Source: Takakia lepidozioides
Taxonomy: Eukaryota > Streptophyta > Takakiopsida > Takakiales > Takakiaceae
DNA length: 64,000 nucleotides
Assembly: GCA_030704615.1 (NCBI GenBank)
Contig: CM060734.1
Location: 35,604,042 to 35,668,041 of the forward strand
Direction of reading: 5' to 3'
A program made the position numbers and the translations under genes. The number at the start of each line of letters is the position of its first letter. Positions within the stretch are counted from its first letter, which is position 1. This document shows positions 43,868-56,730 of this stretch, in pieces. The notes under the pieces were generated by a model. The model had not been told where the DNA came from and searched no databases. It saw only the letters and a program-made list of their open reading frames with translations.

Positions 43868-46776
43868 GTGGAGGAGGCACACGAGCCCCAATTTTTGCTC
43901 TGCATTAGAGAAGTGAAGGGAGAAGGCGATGGGGAGCCGAGCCCAGATTGGATCAAGGGGATTTTGGAGAAATACCAGGATGTGATGCCGGAGGATTTAC
44001 CAAGCGGCTTGCCACCGCGAAGAGGAGTTGACCACAAGATTGAGGTGATACCGGGATCGGAACCGCCTGCCAAGGCGCCCTACCGGTTGAGCCACAGAGA
44101 GTTGGTCGAGCTGAAGACTCAGCTCAAAGATCTAATGTCAAAGGGGTACATCCGGCCGAGTAAGTCACCTTAAGGAGCCCCGGTACTATTCGCAGACAAG
44201 AAGGATGGGACGCTGCGGATGTGTGTCGATTACAGGGCTTTGAATAAGGTGACTATAAAAAACCAGTACCCTTTGCCAAGGATCGACGACCTTTTTGATC
44301 GGTTGGCAGGAGCGAAGTATTTCAGCTGGATCGATCTGCGCTCCGGCTATCATCAAATTCGAGTGGCGGAAGGAGATGAGGAGAAGACCGCGTGCAGGAC
44401 AAGGTATGGTTCATATGAGTTCTTGGTGATGCCTTTTGGACTCACCAACGCTCCCGCGACCTTTAGCACGCTGATGAACAGCCTTTTCCAGGAGTGGTTG
44501 GATGACTTTGTGATCGTGTACATCGACGACATCTTGGTGTATTCGAAAACAAAGGAGGAGCACCTGGAGTACCTCAAAAGGGTGTTCCAAAAATTGTGGG
44601 AAGGGAAGTTGTATGCCGAAGCTTCAAAGTGCAAATTCGGGGTCACAAAAGTGGAGTTCCTGGGGCATGTGATTACACAGGATGGGATCATAATGGATGA
44701 CAGGAAGGTGAGGGCAATCTTGGACTGGGAGCCTCCGACTTCGGTTCCAGGAGTGCGATCCTTCCTAGGACTCGCCTCCTATTACCGGAAGTATGTGAGA
44801 AATTTCGCCAAGATCGCGGGGCCGCTGTTAGACCTTCTATGTAAATCCAAAGTCTGGGCATGGAACACCTTTTGTGGCCAAGCTTTTGCTGAATTGAAGC
44901 AGCGGATGGCGGAAGCTCCAGTCTTGAAAATCTCGGAGTTCGATCGTCCGTTCGAGATTCATACAGATGCGTCGGACTTCGCGATTGGGGGTGTACTGAT
45001 GCAAGATGGACGTCCAGTGGCTTACGAAAGTAAGAAACTGAATGAAGTGGAGCGACGGTGGCCGACGCACGAGAAAAAAATGAAGGCGGTGGTGCACTGT
45101 CTTGAGCTTTGGCGCCACTATGTTGGTTCCAACCCAGTGAAGGTGTTCACGGACAATGTCACGGTGAAGTATTTTGCCACGCAGCCCAAGTTGTCCCCAA
45201 AACAACTTAGGTGCAAGATACTTTGGCGGTGTTCGACGTGGATATCCAGTACAAACCGGGACGGGACAACGTGGTGGCCGATGCTTTAAGTAGAAAGCAG
45301 CAGCTCCTATTGGTGTACAGGGGCGAGACGGCGCTCCAAAGGAAGATCCGGAAGGCTTGCCGGAAGGATGAGCTGGCGAAGTCCGTGATGCAGGACTTGA
45401 GGATGGGGGTTAAATCGCAGTTCCACTTGCAAAATGGACTGCTCCGGTATAAGCAAAAGCGTCTCTACGTGCCGAAGGGAGGGATCAGAGATAGCCTCTT
45501 GAGAGAATGCCATGATAGCCCGCTTGCGGGCCACGGCGGAGCCAAGCACACTGCGACACTCTTGAAGAAAGAGTATTTCTGGCCCAAACTGAGGGAGGAG
45601 GCAGAGGAGTATGTCAAGACATGCACCACATGCCAACAAAACCGGAGCGAGTACAAAAAGCAAGCGGGGCTGTTACAACCCGTGCCGATTCCAGAGGGGA
45701 CTTGGGAAAGCGTCTCGATGGATTTCATGACTGCTATGCCGCTGTCAAAAAGATTCGATGCAATCATGGTGGTGGTGGATAGGTTCAGTAAAATGGGTCA
45801 TTTCATCCCCACCAAGGAGCTGGCAACGGCACATGAAATAAGGCGACTTTACTTCGCCCACGTCTTAAAGCATCATGGAGTCCCGAAGGATATTGTCTCG
45901 GACCGCGATCCAAAGTTTACGAGTAAATTTTGGAGGGCACTTTGGAAGAAGATGGGGACGAGGCTGAAGATGAGCACCGCCTTCCGACCTACGACCGACG
46001 GCCAAACGGAAAGAGTGAATTCCGTAGTGAAGCAGATCTTGCGGAATTACGTGTTGGCACACCAAACAGACTGGGTGGAACACTTAGACTTCTGTTATAA
46101 TAACACAGAACACTCCGCAACGGGAGTTTCCCCTTTTGTATTGGTCTATGGAAAAGCACCTCTGGTGCCGACAAGTTGGGCCGCCCAGGACGTTGAGGAA
46201 CCGGCAGTAGCGGCGGTACTGGAAGAACGCGAGCGTTTGTTGAAGTTCGCAAAGTACAACATTGCCAAAGCTAGGAAACGGTATGAAAGGCAGGCGAATC
46301 AGAAGCGGAGGGAAGTGAAGTTTGAGGCAGGCACGGAGGTCTGGTTGAACATCAAGAATTTTCGACTACCTCCGGAAGTGAGTCCAAAGTTCGTACCTCC
46401 GTATGCGGGACCCTTTCGCATCCGGAAGGTTATGAATGAGGATGTGTATGAATTGGAGCTGCCGGCAAACAGCAAGGTGCATCCAGTATTCCACGTCTCC
46501 CTTTTGAAGCCTTACTTCAAAGATGAAGCGCGTCCGAATCGGCATCAAGTGTTGCATCCGCTACCTGTGCTGTTGGATCATGAAAATGAACCTGAGTACG
46601 AGGTAGAGGCAGTACTTAAGTTGAGGAGGTTCAGGAACTGAGAAACAGAATATCTTGTCAAATGGAAGGGCTATCATCATGTGGAGGCATCTTGGGTGTG
46701 TGCCTCAGAAATGGGAAATGCATCCGAGGCGGTTGCAGTTTTCGAAGGACGACCTCAAAAGCGGAAGAAGCGTTGA
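43868..46776 (+). pseudogene. Pol of chromovirus B: RT, RNase H, integrase, chromodomain
   Basis: Pre-RT segment (VMPEDLPSGLPPRRGVDHKI), then TAA at 44171 inside [17 protein letters not shown] has [13 protein letters not shown] and YIDD (44519). RNase H has [14 protein letters not shown] and VFTDN. A frameshift near 45215 leads to the integrase: HHCC (H-x-H in HDSPLAGHGGAKHTA; CTTCQQN), catalytic D in VSMDFM, D in VSDRDPKFT, E in DGQTERVN. The C-terminal end PVFHVSLLKPY precedes a chromodomain interrupted by TGA (46640) and read through as EYLVKWKGYHHVEASWV, ending at 46776. Chromodomains of such elements bind histone marks and steer integration to heterochromatin. Confidence 0.9.
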
Positions 46777-47442
46777 TGGGACATCAACCTTAGAGCGTGG
46801 GGGAGGAAATGCATGCTTAGCCCGGCTTAGCTAGCTTAGGAATCCGATTGCAAAAAACTTGTATTGTACAAAAATTTGTTATAAAGAAAATGGGTTCCAA
46901 ATGTTGTGCGTCCTATTTTGTTTGGAATGGTGATGCATGGTGTGGTTGGCTAGTGTGTAGAATGCATGCTAGCTTACAAAAGTGGGAGAGGTAAATTGGG
47001 TTAATCGTGTGTTTGCGCAGTGCCGAAATCGGGTGACTCCCACCCAAGGGGCAAGGAAACTTGCGCCTTCTTTAGGAATTCACGTGCTAGTGCGCACCTG
47101 GCGCGTGCGCATACTATAACTGCGCTACCGAGGGGGTTGCTTTGTAGTGCGGGCTAACACGGAAGCTACGTGCTTCCGTTCACGTACTATAATCGTGTAG
47201 CCTCGGGACGAAGTCGTAGTGCGGCTTCGGCGTGTTCCCGTATCTCAGGCCAGCATTCCAAGGCGGACCCAATTGTAGTGATTGGGGCGCGCGATTGGTT
47301 CAAGGTTATCTTCCTAGTCAAAGAGGATTCGAGGTGAACCCTTGCTCAAGGTGATGCCAAAAGCGGCATCATGAGCGGTTGCAAGCAATGTTGTTGCAGT
47401 AAGGCGATTCGATCCTCGAGGAGGATCGTTCCTTGGCCTTGA
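46777..47442 (+). other. 3' non-coding region of chromovirus B before the solo LTR
   Basis: Internal sequence of the element with no coherent frame. A GC-rich stretch near 47090-47300 holds inverted-looking GTGCG/CGCAC motifs. The internal region resumes at 48163 after the solo LTR and runs to the outer 3' LTR, where GGTAGGGGTG directly precedes TGTCGC as a short purine-rich tract. Confidence 0.65.
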
Positions 47443-48157
47443 TGTCGCGGCCCTTTGCCTTGAGGGCAGAGGGTCGGGACACATGAGGGGCTGCCCCTAT
47501 GGTGGGGGCAGCGGCAGCGATAGGTATGGGGGGCTGAAGCACCCTTGAGTGCCCAAGGCACTCAGAAAAGCGGAGGCGCTCACTAGATGGAGCCCCGCAC
47601 ACCGGGTTGCGGTGGGGGTGGCTCCACAAGGGGTGGTGGTAGCTTAGCGGGACTTAGTGGGGGTGGCATAGGACTCACCATGGGGGCGGAGACCTCGTGC
47701 GGGAGTCGTGGGGAGTCTTGGGACTCATCACGGTCCATAGGGGCCGTGGTGAGTGGGCCAAGACTCACCGCGACTCATCACCGGGAGTCGAGGGTTTTCG
47801 TGGTGGTTCGCCATAAAATGGCATGGCTGGTTGTGAAACCCCCGCGGACAGCTACAGAAGTATATATATATATAAGGGGAGTAGTGACCCCGAGAACGGT
47901 GCAAGCCCGTTGGTGACCAAAAACTAGTGAGTAAGCGAGCGAGCCGGAAAGCGACCAAAGAGTGGGGAGCTGTTCTGGACTGCCATCTATCAAAGGGAAT
48001 TCTCCTAGTCCCAAATAGGTGGAGGGTTTAGTGGGAAGCGAAGGGGGACCGTTATGTCCCGGTGAGCAGCCGAAGCTTCAAGTTGGGAGTCAGGCGCGCG
48101 CATCAAAGCGAGTAACTATGACTTGAAGGGGAGCTTACCGAAGTGAGGTGCGCGACA
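47443..48157 (+). mobile_element. Nested solo LTR of a related chromovirus
   Basis: 715 bp, TGTCGCGG...GCGCGACA. It is flanked by its own 5-bp duplication CTTGA (47438-47442 and 48158-48162). It differs from both outer LTRs, which agree with each other, at CTCCTAGTCCCAAATAGG, TTTAGTGGGAAGCG and a deletion of the GGCCCGGCGGCCAGG segment. It is therefore not the 3' LTR of this element but the remnant of a second insertion reduced by LTR-LTR recombination. Confidence 0.9.
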
Positions 48158-48402
48158 CTTGAAGTAGGCCAAGAAGAGTGCACTGGGAGGAGCTTGAGAG
48201 GCTCCACCCTTGGCCGGGACTTGGAGGAAGTCGGCCGAACTAGCTAGTGGAGAGTAGAGTCAAGTGTGGGGTTTGGTTCTTTGTCATGGGACGCCATGGT
48301 ACGGAAACAAACTCCTTGATGTGGAATGCCACAACTTGGATGTTCGTTTCCACAAAATGGACAAGTCGATGAGGACATCGACTCCCTGTTGGTAGGGGTG
48401 TG

Positions 48403-49129
48403 TGTCGCGGCTCTTTGCCTTTAGAGCAGGGGGTCGGGACACAAGAGGGGCTACCCCTGTGGTGGGGGCAGTGGCAGCAATAGGTATGGGGGGGGCTGAA
48501 GCACCCTTGAGTGCCCAAGGCACTCAAGGAGGCGGAGGCGCTCACTAGGTGAAGCCCCGCACATCGGATTGCGGTGGGGGTGGCTCCACAAGGGGTGGTG
48601 GTAGCTTAGCGGGACTTAGTGGGGGTAGCATAGGACTCACCCTGGGGCGGAGACCTCGTGGTGGGAGTCGTGGGGAGTCTTGGGACTCATCACGGTCCAT
48701 ATGGGCCGTGGTGGGTGGGCCAAGACTCATCGCGACTCATCACCGGGAGTCGAGGGTGTTCGTGGTGGTTCGCCATAAAATGGCATGGTTGTTTGTGAAA
48801 CCCCCGTGGACAGCTACAGAAGTATATATAGGGAGTAGTAACCCCGAGCACGGTGCAAGCCCGTTGGTGACCAAAAACTAGTGAGTAAGCGAGCGAGCCG
48901 GAAAACGACCAAAGAGTAGGGAGCTGTTCCGGACTGCCAACTACCAAAGGGAATTCCGCTGGTTCCAAATCGTTGGAGGGTTCTTTGGGAGATCAAAGGG
49001 GGGACTGTTATGCCCCGGTGAGCAGCCGAAGCTCCAAGTTGGCCTGGCGGCCAGGTGGGGAGTTAGGCCCGCGCATCAAGCGAGTAACTATGACTTAGGG
49101 GGGAGCTTACCGAAGTGAGGTACGCGACA
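48403..49129 (+). repeat. 3' LTR of chromovirus B
   Basis: 727 bp, nearly identical to 41447-42175, followed by the TSD TGCAA at 49130-49134. Confidence 0.92.
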
Positions 49130-49802
49130 TGCAACCTATCAATGCAAATTAAACCTCAATCCTCGTTATTGCAAGACACATCACCTAGTACCCATCCGCT
49201 TCAAGCACTACACCTGATTTCCTAATGCTTTAATCTACAAATACAGGCTCACAAGTGAGAGGGGAGCAAGGGGGGTGGGGATTTGACAATGTGCAGGTAC
49301 GGCCATCCCTGGTGACCGTACCGGCAAGGCTCCCACTCTAGCATTCAACTCGTCGGTTAAGCGTAGTATGCTCCAATAATAATAATACCCAATTCAGAAT
49401 AAATAAAATGTAAAGCCGTGTCCACTGTCTATGTCACCACGGATTCCAGAATGACGCTACGCAATGGAATAGTGCCAAGTGTCGGAATGCAGGGCCGAGC
49501 AGCCCTATCCTGTTTGGAAGCAGGGTGGGAGCGCTCTCGCTGCCTCGCTCTCGCTAGTGCCGACTGTGGACCACGATTCACACCCACTCGGGCCCAACAC
49601 ATCCCGCTATGGCGTCCGTCGCTGGGCAGCATTTCACTATGTCGTGCAAGACAAATGCTGCGGTGTCCAGCCTGCAGAGGCCGCACCAACGGCAACAACA
49701 ATGTAGAGCGATGGCCGCTGCCTGCCCTGGAGGTCAGTTGCTACTGCACATTGAGGTTTCCCTTTGTGGCTGAAATATGTGTGATAGTAATTCTGCCAAT
49801 TT

Positions 49803-49838
49803 GAGAGGAGAGGGAGAGAGAGAGAGAGAGAGAGAGAG
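49803..49838. repeat. (GA)n microsatellite in the psb28 intron
   Basis: About 36 bp of GAGAGAG just upstream of the psb28 exon acceptor at 49868. Confidence 0.9.
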
Positions 49839-49868
49839 TACTCAATAAACCTTGCGATTCATTTGCAG

Positions 49869-50344
49869 GGCGGGCATCGTTGTGCGGCAGTGGAATTACT
49901 AACAGTGCACAATCATGGTTTGCTGGGGATGTAAGGGAGCTAACAGCAGCGGTCCAGTTCACTGCCCCAGCAGTGGGCAACCGCAGGCCAACAGTGGTGA
50001 TGGCAAAGCCCACCATTCAGTTCATAAGAGGGATCGATGAACAGACTGTTCCTGATGTAAAGCTTACGCGGTCCAGGGATGGGACCAATGGTGTAGCGAC
50101 GTTCGTGTTTGACCAACCGTCAGTGTTTGATTCCTCGAGGGAGCTAGGAGATATCACCGGCCTCTACATGCTTGATGAGGAGGGTGTATTGTCATCTGTT
50201 GACGTAAGCGCCAAATTCCTTAATGGGAAACCGGCAAAGATTGAGGCCCGCTATGTGATGCGGAGTGGGAGGGATTGGGATCGGTTTATGCGGTTCATGG
50301 AGCGGTACGCTAATGAGAATGACCTTGGTTTCGTCAAGAAATGA
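49869..50344 (+). CDS. psb28: Psb28 photosystem II assembly factor, plastid-targeted; mature-protein exon
   Basis: Acceptor ATTTGCAG at 49861-49868. The exon encodes the end of a transit peptide ([20 protein letters not shown]) and the whole Psb28 domain of about 112 residues: [79 protein letters not shown]. Cyanobacterial Psb28 is about this long and binds the CP47/RC47 assembly intermediate of photosystem II in thylakoids; the plant gene is nuclear. The exon frame needs one base from upstream. Exon 1 probably lies in 49430-49780: a frame starting ATG 49451 is open, with a good donor (GAG|GTCAGT, 49733) of the wrong phase and a weaker in-phase donor at 49779. I could not settle the junction. 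Confidence 0.9.
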
Positions 50345-52044
50345 CAGTGATTGTCACATTGTCACGAACAGTAATCTAACATTGTTCAGTAGTGGAGCCA
50401 CATAGTTTCACTCGAGCTTAGGGTTAACTCTCTGCGATGTATCAGTTGCTTATGTGAGTCAAGGTTTCCTATTGCAGACAGTAACTGAAGGTAGGAGCAT
50501 TACTGACATTGAATTGCTTTGGGACATTGCCTTAAGGCGCAGAGTTTCCCAGCCATCCATCCATCAAGTTCATTGATCACTTGTGTTTTAAGCATACTCC
50601 TCTGAAGAGTTAGTCCTGTGCAAGCATTCGGAGGATCCCAATGATTTTGCTTAGGCTGTTGAAGCAAGCAGCTCCATCATGACATCATGTAATTCTTTAC
50701 AGTAACCAAGCTTACAAGCTGGTTACTGTGATTCAGTCCCGGCTTCTATTGGTCATCCTTGTTTGGAACGGTGAAGAAATCTACCTCCGCTGAGAGGAGG
50801 GGTCGTCATACATCTGTTCAAGAGGGGACAGAAGGAAAACTGGTGACTGTGGTATCATACTGGAAATATACCGTTGTTACAGATCTGTAGGAGATCTGGG
50901 ATAAGTCAAGGACGTTTGGTTCATAATGGGGGATGAGTTGATCACCTTTGTTCCTCAGCCTGTGTGGATCCTTTGATTTACAAGTCTGGACCTCAATGTT
51001 GGCAAGACCACTATTACAGGTTAACAGCAGAGGCGAACTTGACTGCAGCATCAGCGGCTATGGGAGGGGAAGCCTACCTCCTTACATCCTGGGAATGAAA
51101 TCCTCCAAGAATTGCAGCTGAATTATTGAAAATATGTTAGGGTCAGCTGGCTAGTGTCTTTTTCACTGCTTGGCTTTGCCTGGATAGTGCAGTGGTCAAT
51201 GTTGCTATGGGTTTGTAGATTAGCCTCAGAGGATGGGTCTAATGTCTGGGAGGGAAAATACAGCACATGGATCCCTTAAGTTGAGGTGATTCTACCAATT
51301 GCATACACTGGGAAAAGTGAGACTCAATTTGTCTTGTCTATCACCTGGGATCAAGACCAAACATTGAAAAGTTCTGAATCTGTGAACAACTAATTGAGAG
51401 GCCAGTGGAGCAAACTCAGGCCAAGACTAGAAGTTCACAGAGGACATGCGGCCTAGGCATAGATGAGCTCTGCCAAGCATTTTTATTCCAGAGGACTGGT
51501 CTTTTACATTCTTCGAAGGCATTAACCGGCATCCACCTCTCATATGGGAACCCATATGTTCTGAAACCTCTTCAAAATATTGGCGGCATCAGACAGAATG
51601 TCATTGCGCCTCTTTTCCCTTATTCAGTTCCTCTCAACAAGCCCGTATTCAAGTCAGCCCTTACAAGTCAACCCTCATTGCAGGGTGTGAACTCTGATGT
51701 AAATACTAATACTAAATCGATGCTAGAGTTAAGAGCTGACTTACGAGCTTTCTGAAGCACAGGGGGAACAGTTTTATGTATTGTCTAAGTCCACCATGCA
51801 TTGGCCTACTCACATGCGATGAGCAATATGATGAGCTTGTGATGTCTACCTTAAGTATGAAGTGTTCAAATCTTCTGTGGAGCTCTTCAAGGAGAATAAA
51901 TCGCATGTCTGGGCTTCTGTCAATGTGAGAGCAAGTATAAAAGAGCATCCACATACATCGATGGTACTGTGTCATGCCTGTAGTGTCCCCGCAATATGGT
52001 CTTCATCGCATAATAATCTTTCAATGTGTTCCCACTAAAACTCA
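50345..52044. other. psb28 3' flank and intergenic; no gene recognised
   Basis: 1.7 kb including the psb28 3' UTR. Open frames such as 51405-51755 lack motifs and splice context. Nothing else supported. Confidence 0.5.
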
Positions 52045-54762
52045 TCACAGCTTGTACAGATGGAGAGGCAATCTAGGTGTGGCTGATACAATCAGCCGAT
52101 TTGCTTTGCCACACACGACCCCAAACGATTCGACCAAGTCAATATCGTGAGGGATTTGATCCAGGCCTGGTGCCCAGTCGAACCCTTGCACCAGAGAAGC
52201 CAGTGCAAATTGCACTAACAGAAGTCCAAGATTTTCCCCTGGGCAACCCCGGATGCCGTAGCCAAATGGAAGAAACTGGAAGTTGTCATCAAGAATGCTC
52301 AGATCCAACTTCATGAATCGTTCAGGGTTGAACTGCAGTGGATCTTGCCAAGTGTCTGGGTCACGGCCAATGGCCCCATAGTTCAGAACCACTGTAGTCA
52401 TTCCAGGGATCCTGTAGTTTGTGAGAGGGGCTGGAACAAGGTTCATGTGAGGGAGTGATAGTGGCATAGCAGGATGAAGACGTAATGTTTCCTTCACAAC
52501 AGCCTGCATTCAAGGGAACTCCACATATTACGAAAGAAAATAAGTCACATGTCTATACCTGCCATCTTCTATACCTCAGTTGTGGCTGTCTCCAGTGGGC
52601 ATTAACTGGCAACCATCACCTTGAACAAAAACAGTAAAGCCCTGGCATGGTGTGGGCACTACACATTCAGTTGCCATTTTACCATTTTAAAGATGCAGGT
52701 TGTCCTAGATTACACTAGCAAACAGTCTTGTTGCAAGGGAGAATTGACAAATGCAGGACATGATCACTGTGAATTGAACTGACACTCTCTATCTGTATTG
52801 GATTACAGGTAGTGGGGGTTATTAACAATGCTCCAGTACAAAACACAGGCACAAGTTGATTTGCCTTGAAAGTGCAGGAACTGAGAAGAAAGGGCACACA
52901 CCTGGAGATACGGAAGATTTACCAGGTCTGTCTCCTCCACAAGGCAATCTCGTCCCACTACTTCATCCATTTCACATTGAACTCTTTCTAACATTGGTGG
53001 ATTGCGAACAAGCTCGGCAAGTGCCCACTCTATAGTACAGCTGGATGTGTCAATTCCTCCTACCATCATATCCTGTTGCACCATCACACAGCTTAAGTTA
53101 ACAAGAATCAAGGAGCATTGCCATTGGCTCGAACTTCGTTGCAGATCATGTCCACAATTAATGTGAGTGGAACAACATATTTTGTTGAATCTGAAAAGCT
53201 TTAAGAATACCACATTATAATGACACGTGGGCACTGGGTTCAAGCTGAAGGACACCGGTTAAAAGAGGAGAGAGTGTGCAATAGGGCTTACCAAGAGAAT
53301 GCCCATAATAGCATTGTCAGAAAGTTTGTCTTCATCTTTAAAAGATAATAGCAAATCTATGAGGTCTTCCGTGTTTTGACCTTCGCCCCGAATATAGCCT
53401 GGCGTGGGTTCCTGTGGTTGCTGCTTGTGCTTCTCAATTACAAGTCCTAAGAACTTCACTAATTGAGATTGCAGTCTCTTCATTTTGCGATTTTTGCCTT
53501 GCAGATCCAGCCACTTCAGCGCTGGAATCAGGTCCCCCATACCGATGTTTCCAGCAACCTCCATGACTTCCTGTACTAAGCTCTCAAAGGAGTCATGCTT
53601 GAATGTGATGCTTGTTTGTGATACCTCGCGGTGCGCATCGCCCATAAGCATTTGACATATGATGTTCCTAGTGAGATCAGTTACCACGTTGCGAACACCA
53701 ATCATCTTTCCTCTATGTGAACTCTTGCAAACATATTTTATCATCTTCACAATCTCTTTGCACCGAAATCCACTATACTTGCTAAGCCTTGAGAGAGGCA
53801 GGAGCTGCGTTGCACAAAGTTTTCGAAGATGTCGGTGATGCTTGCCAGATGAGAACCCAATGTTGTTGAAATCAAATCCAAGATATTTACCAACCGGACA
53901 GCGGGGTCGGTAGTAAAAGTCAGAATCCCGTACCAGGAGTACCTGCCACAATTTCACGCCATTAGCACGGATGCCTTTGAAGACCGATATAGATGGATGG
54001 TGCAAGCATCGTGAATATTGACCAGGTTTTATACAGAAAATTCTTTATGTCCAATCATTTTTCCAAGAAGGCAAAGGAAAAGCGACACATGGAAAGTACT
54101 AGTTTGCACTTCGCTTGTCGAGACCCCGTGGACAAGCAGCCCACGCCCCGCTTGGATGGGGCAGAAAGGGGAAGCACATGATAAGCGCGGCCCATACAAT
54201 GAGAGAGGGGCAAAACGCGATCATGTCCTAAACAAGATTCTCTTGGAAGACAAGACAGATGGAGACAACAGAGAGGAACCGAATGCAAATTGCCTTGTAT
54301 GCTAAAAGGAACCAAATCAAACATGCACTTTCTCGCAATTTCTCCCGTAGTTATACAATTGACAACGAAAGCTCATACCTCTTTGGCCATCTCCGCATTC
54401 GAGATGATCACATACGACTCCGATGCCAGCTGCACGAAGGTGAGTGGCCCATGGTCCCTAGCAAAGCTTTCAAACTTCCCGCCGAGAGAGATTCCTCTCT
54501 GCATTATAAGCTGTGGTATGGAACCTAATGTGGGCCATTGGAACGGCCCTGGAGGTAACTGTGCGAGGCGTTCAGCCCTGTACTTATAAAGCTCGTAGAT
54601 CGTCACCACGAAGAAGGTCACACCAGCTAGTAAATATACAATCCTCCCCGCGCCTGCACTGTCAAGACTTCGGGACTGAATCCGCCATAGCTGTGCTTCC
54701 ACCCAATTCCGCACAGAGATCATTTCGTCAAATATACCTACTTCAAATCGTGTCTGTTCCAA
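52045..54762 (-). CDS. A-type cytochrome P450 (CYP71-clan-like), 4 exons
   Basis: Exons 54762-54379, 53942-53292, 53072-52902 and 52503-52045, all in phase 0 with GT-AG sites; 554 residues. An N-terminal membrane anchor (GRIVYLLAGVTFFVVTIYEL, about residues 38-57) is followed by the hinge LPPGPFQWP. Exon 1 joins MAKE to VLLVRDSDFYYRPRCPVGKY as expected. The C-helix region HRHLRKLC is present. The I-helix is MMVGGIDTSSCTIEWALAEL, with Ile where Thr/Ala is usual but DT retained. The K-helix KETLRLHP (ExxR), the FNPERF motif and the heme loop FGYGIRGCPG with its Cys ligand are all intact. It is a microsomal monooxygenase fed by P450 reductase. The substrate and CYP family are not evident from sequence. 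Confidence 0.9.
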
Positions 54763-56730
54763 TGTGCGCCTTCCTCCCTGTCATCCCACTGCTCCATATA
54801 AACTGCATCCAAGGTCTGCGTCGCAGGATCTTCTTCTACTCTCTCCACCAACATATATAGCCTTACCTATGAGTACAGCGTGCGAATCTCCCCCTCTCTT
54901 GCGCTGCCGTTTGTTCTTCTCTCCGCTAAAATAAGCAGCGCTTCCTTGACTTTTGTGGTTTCTCGAAAGGTGACGGGGAGGGCACCGGTATGAACTGAAA
55001 TCTCGATGAAGTTTATCAGTATTCCACATCTTATCTTGTCAAAAAAGAGTGTCGGTCCAGCGCTCGTGGAGACTGCGAGTGAGTGGGGCTTATTAGCGAA
55101 GAAGTACTGCACCAAATGTAGCACTTTTCAGCTTCCAGGGCTCCATATCGTTACTCTACGTCTTCAATACTGCGAGGGCCGAGAGCCCCAACACCTGGAA
55201 GGCGTTCAAGTGCATTTGGTGAAGATGATGATCCAACACAAAGAGCATACATATTAACTCGACTACACGGAGAGAGTGCATTATAAGTGTGTTTACAGTG
55301 GCATGGCTGCTTGTAAGAATATGCCCAACATCAGGCAAGTTGAGTATCCATCTCGTGAAAGTAGAGCGCGTACTGTGTAATTCTTCACGTTAGACCTGTG
55401 AAGTTGATGAGACTCCAACTGATTTGCATATGCAATGTTATGGTCGGGGTCCTCCTGGACACAACCCGAGACGACAACATCCATGAAGAAAGAAAGAGGA
55501 ACATGAAACCAATGTGCGGAAAGGCTGGAGAATGACGCCCCCAACGTATAGATAGATAAAATGGACATGGAAACGCACTGGCCTATCATAGGTGTTCCAT
55601 GAGAACATGCGCCAACGGGATTGATCTGCAAAATGAGCTGCTACAGGAGCTACTCTAGGGTCCGATCTAAAAGGTGGATCTAAGAAGAAGGAAGAAAAAA
55701 AGACAAAATTTATTCCGGCAGCATAATAGGGCCCACACCAAAAAGAACCAATGCCTAAGAGCATCAGAAACTAGCTGAGCGTAATCATGCGGTGGCTATC
55801 CACCACTGTGATGACAAGACAGAAGACAAGGGAATAGGCTTGTGAGGACCCCGTAGGACAAATTTTCCAGGCCTTTCCAAAAAGAAAAATGAGGCAGCAG
55901 AGAAAAGGAAGTCGCCAAGGGACTTCGAACTTGAAGCAACCAACACTAGGTATCGACAAGCGTCATGATACAATGGCACTCGGCTCGCCGCTTACAACAT
56001 GTTAGGTTTATCGATTTGGAACAAAAAAAACTCAAAAATCGAGATTCCTAGTTTCTACCGACTAGAAAACCTGGGAAGCTTTTGTGTCTCATCGGTGGCG
56101 ATTCTACATATTGTACCGAAGTCGTTGCAATCGCATCAGCTCTTCCAGGAGGAAAGTAGAGCTGAAGACACAAATCTCTCCGCCAACTATCCTTGGAAGC
56201 CTTTGAGCAGAAACGCTCACACCAACCTGCAAATCAAGTATGTAATGAGTGCCTCTAGAACGCTGCAGTGCTACCAACTTGGTTGCAGACGAAGCTAGAC
56301 ATGAAGATGGCACTGTAGGTACCAATCAAACAGACATGATTTAAAGCACAAACGACTGCCTAATCGGATTTAGCAAACCGATCGAGAGAGACAATGTATA
56401 AAATGTTATGGTCTCTGACAGCCGCACTGCCAAATTAGAGGTCAGCAATCTTGAGCTTAACACTTGCTGCTTCCTTCGGACCGAAAAATTGTCCCTGCAG
56501 TCAAAATGATCCAGCGTGACTTCTAAGAAGCGCTAATGATCTCATATTGTAGAAGACAAACAAGCAGCAGTAAGCCACTGCCAACAAGGCTCGTTTCACC
56601 GTGTCAGACATTCACAGGTAAAAAGGTGTCCGGGTAGCAAAGCTCCTTCGTAGCCAGTTGATACGCCCGTACTCTTCAAGCACGAAGCAATGCATTTACC
56701 TTGCAATCAATGATTCATTCCGTTTCATGA
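54763..56730. other. P450 upstream region and intergenic; no gene recognised
   Basis: About 2 kb with no coherent frame. The first few hundred bp upstream of 54762 should include the P450 promoter; no decisive TATA box was picked out. Confidence 0.45.

Larger units (their letters stand above)
41447..49129 (+). mobile_element. Ty3/gypsy chromovirus B with TSD TGCAA
   Basis: Outer LTRs 41447-42175 and 48403-49129 begin TGTCGC and end GCGACA. They are flanked by TGCAA on both sides (41442-41446 and 49130-49134), proving they are the original pair. Internal order: PBS, gag, protease, RT, RNase H, integrase, chromodomain. A solo LTR is nested at 47443-48157. Coding parts have a frameshift in gag, a stop before RT, a frameshift between RNase H and integrase, and a TGA in the chromodomain. 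The right end lies only a few hundred bp upstream of psb28, in the same orientation. Confidence 0.93.

Noticed and set aside
47443-48157. Taking this LTR as the 3' LTR of chromovirus B
   Set aside because: It has its own TSD (CTTGA), and the outer pair shares both TSD and sequence variants.
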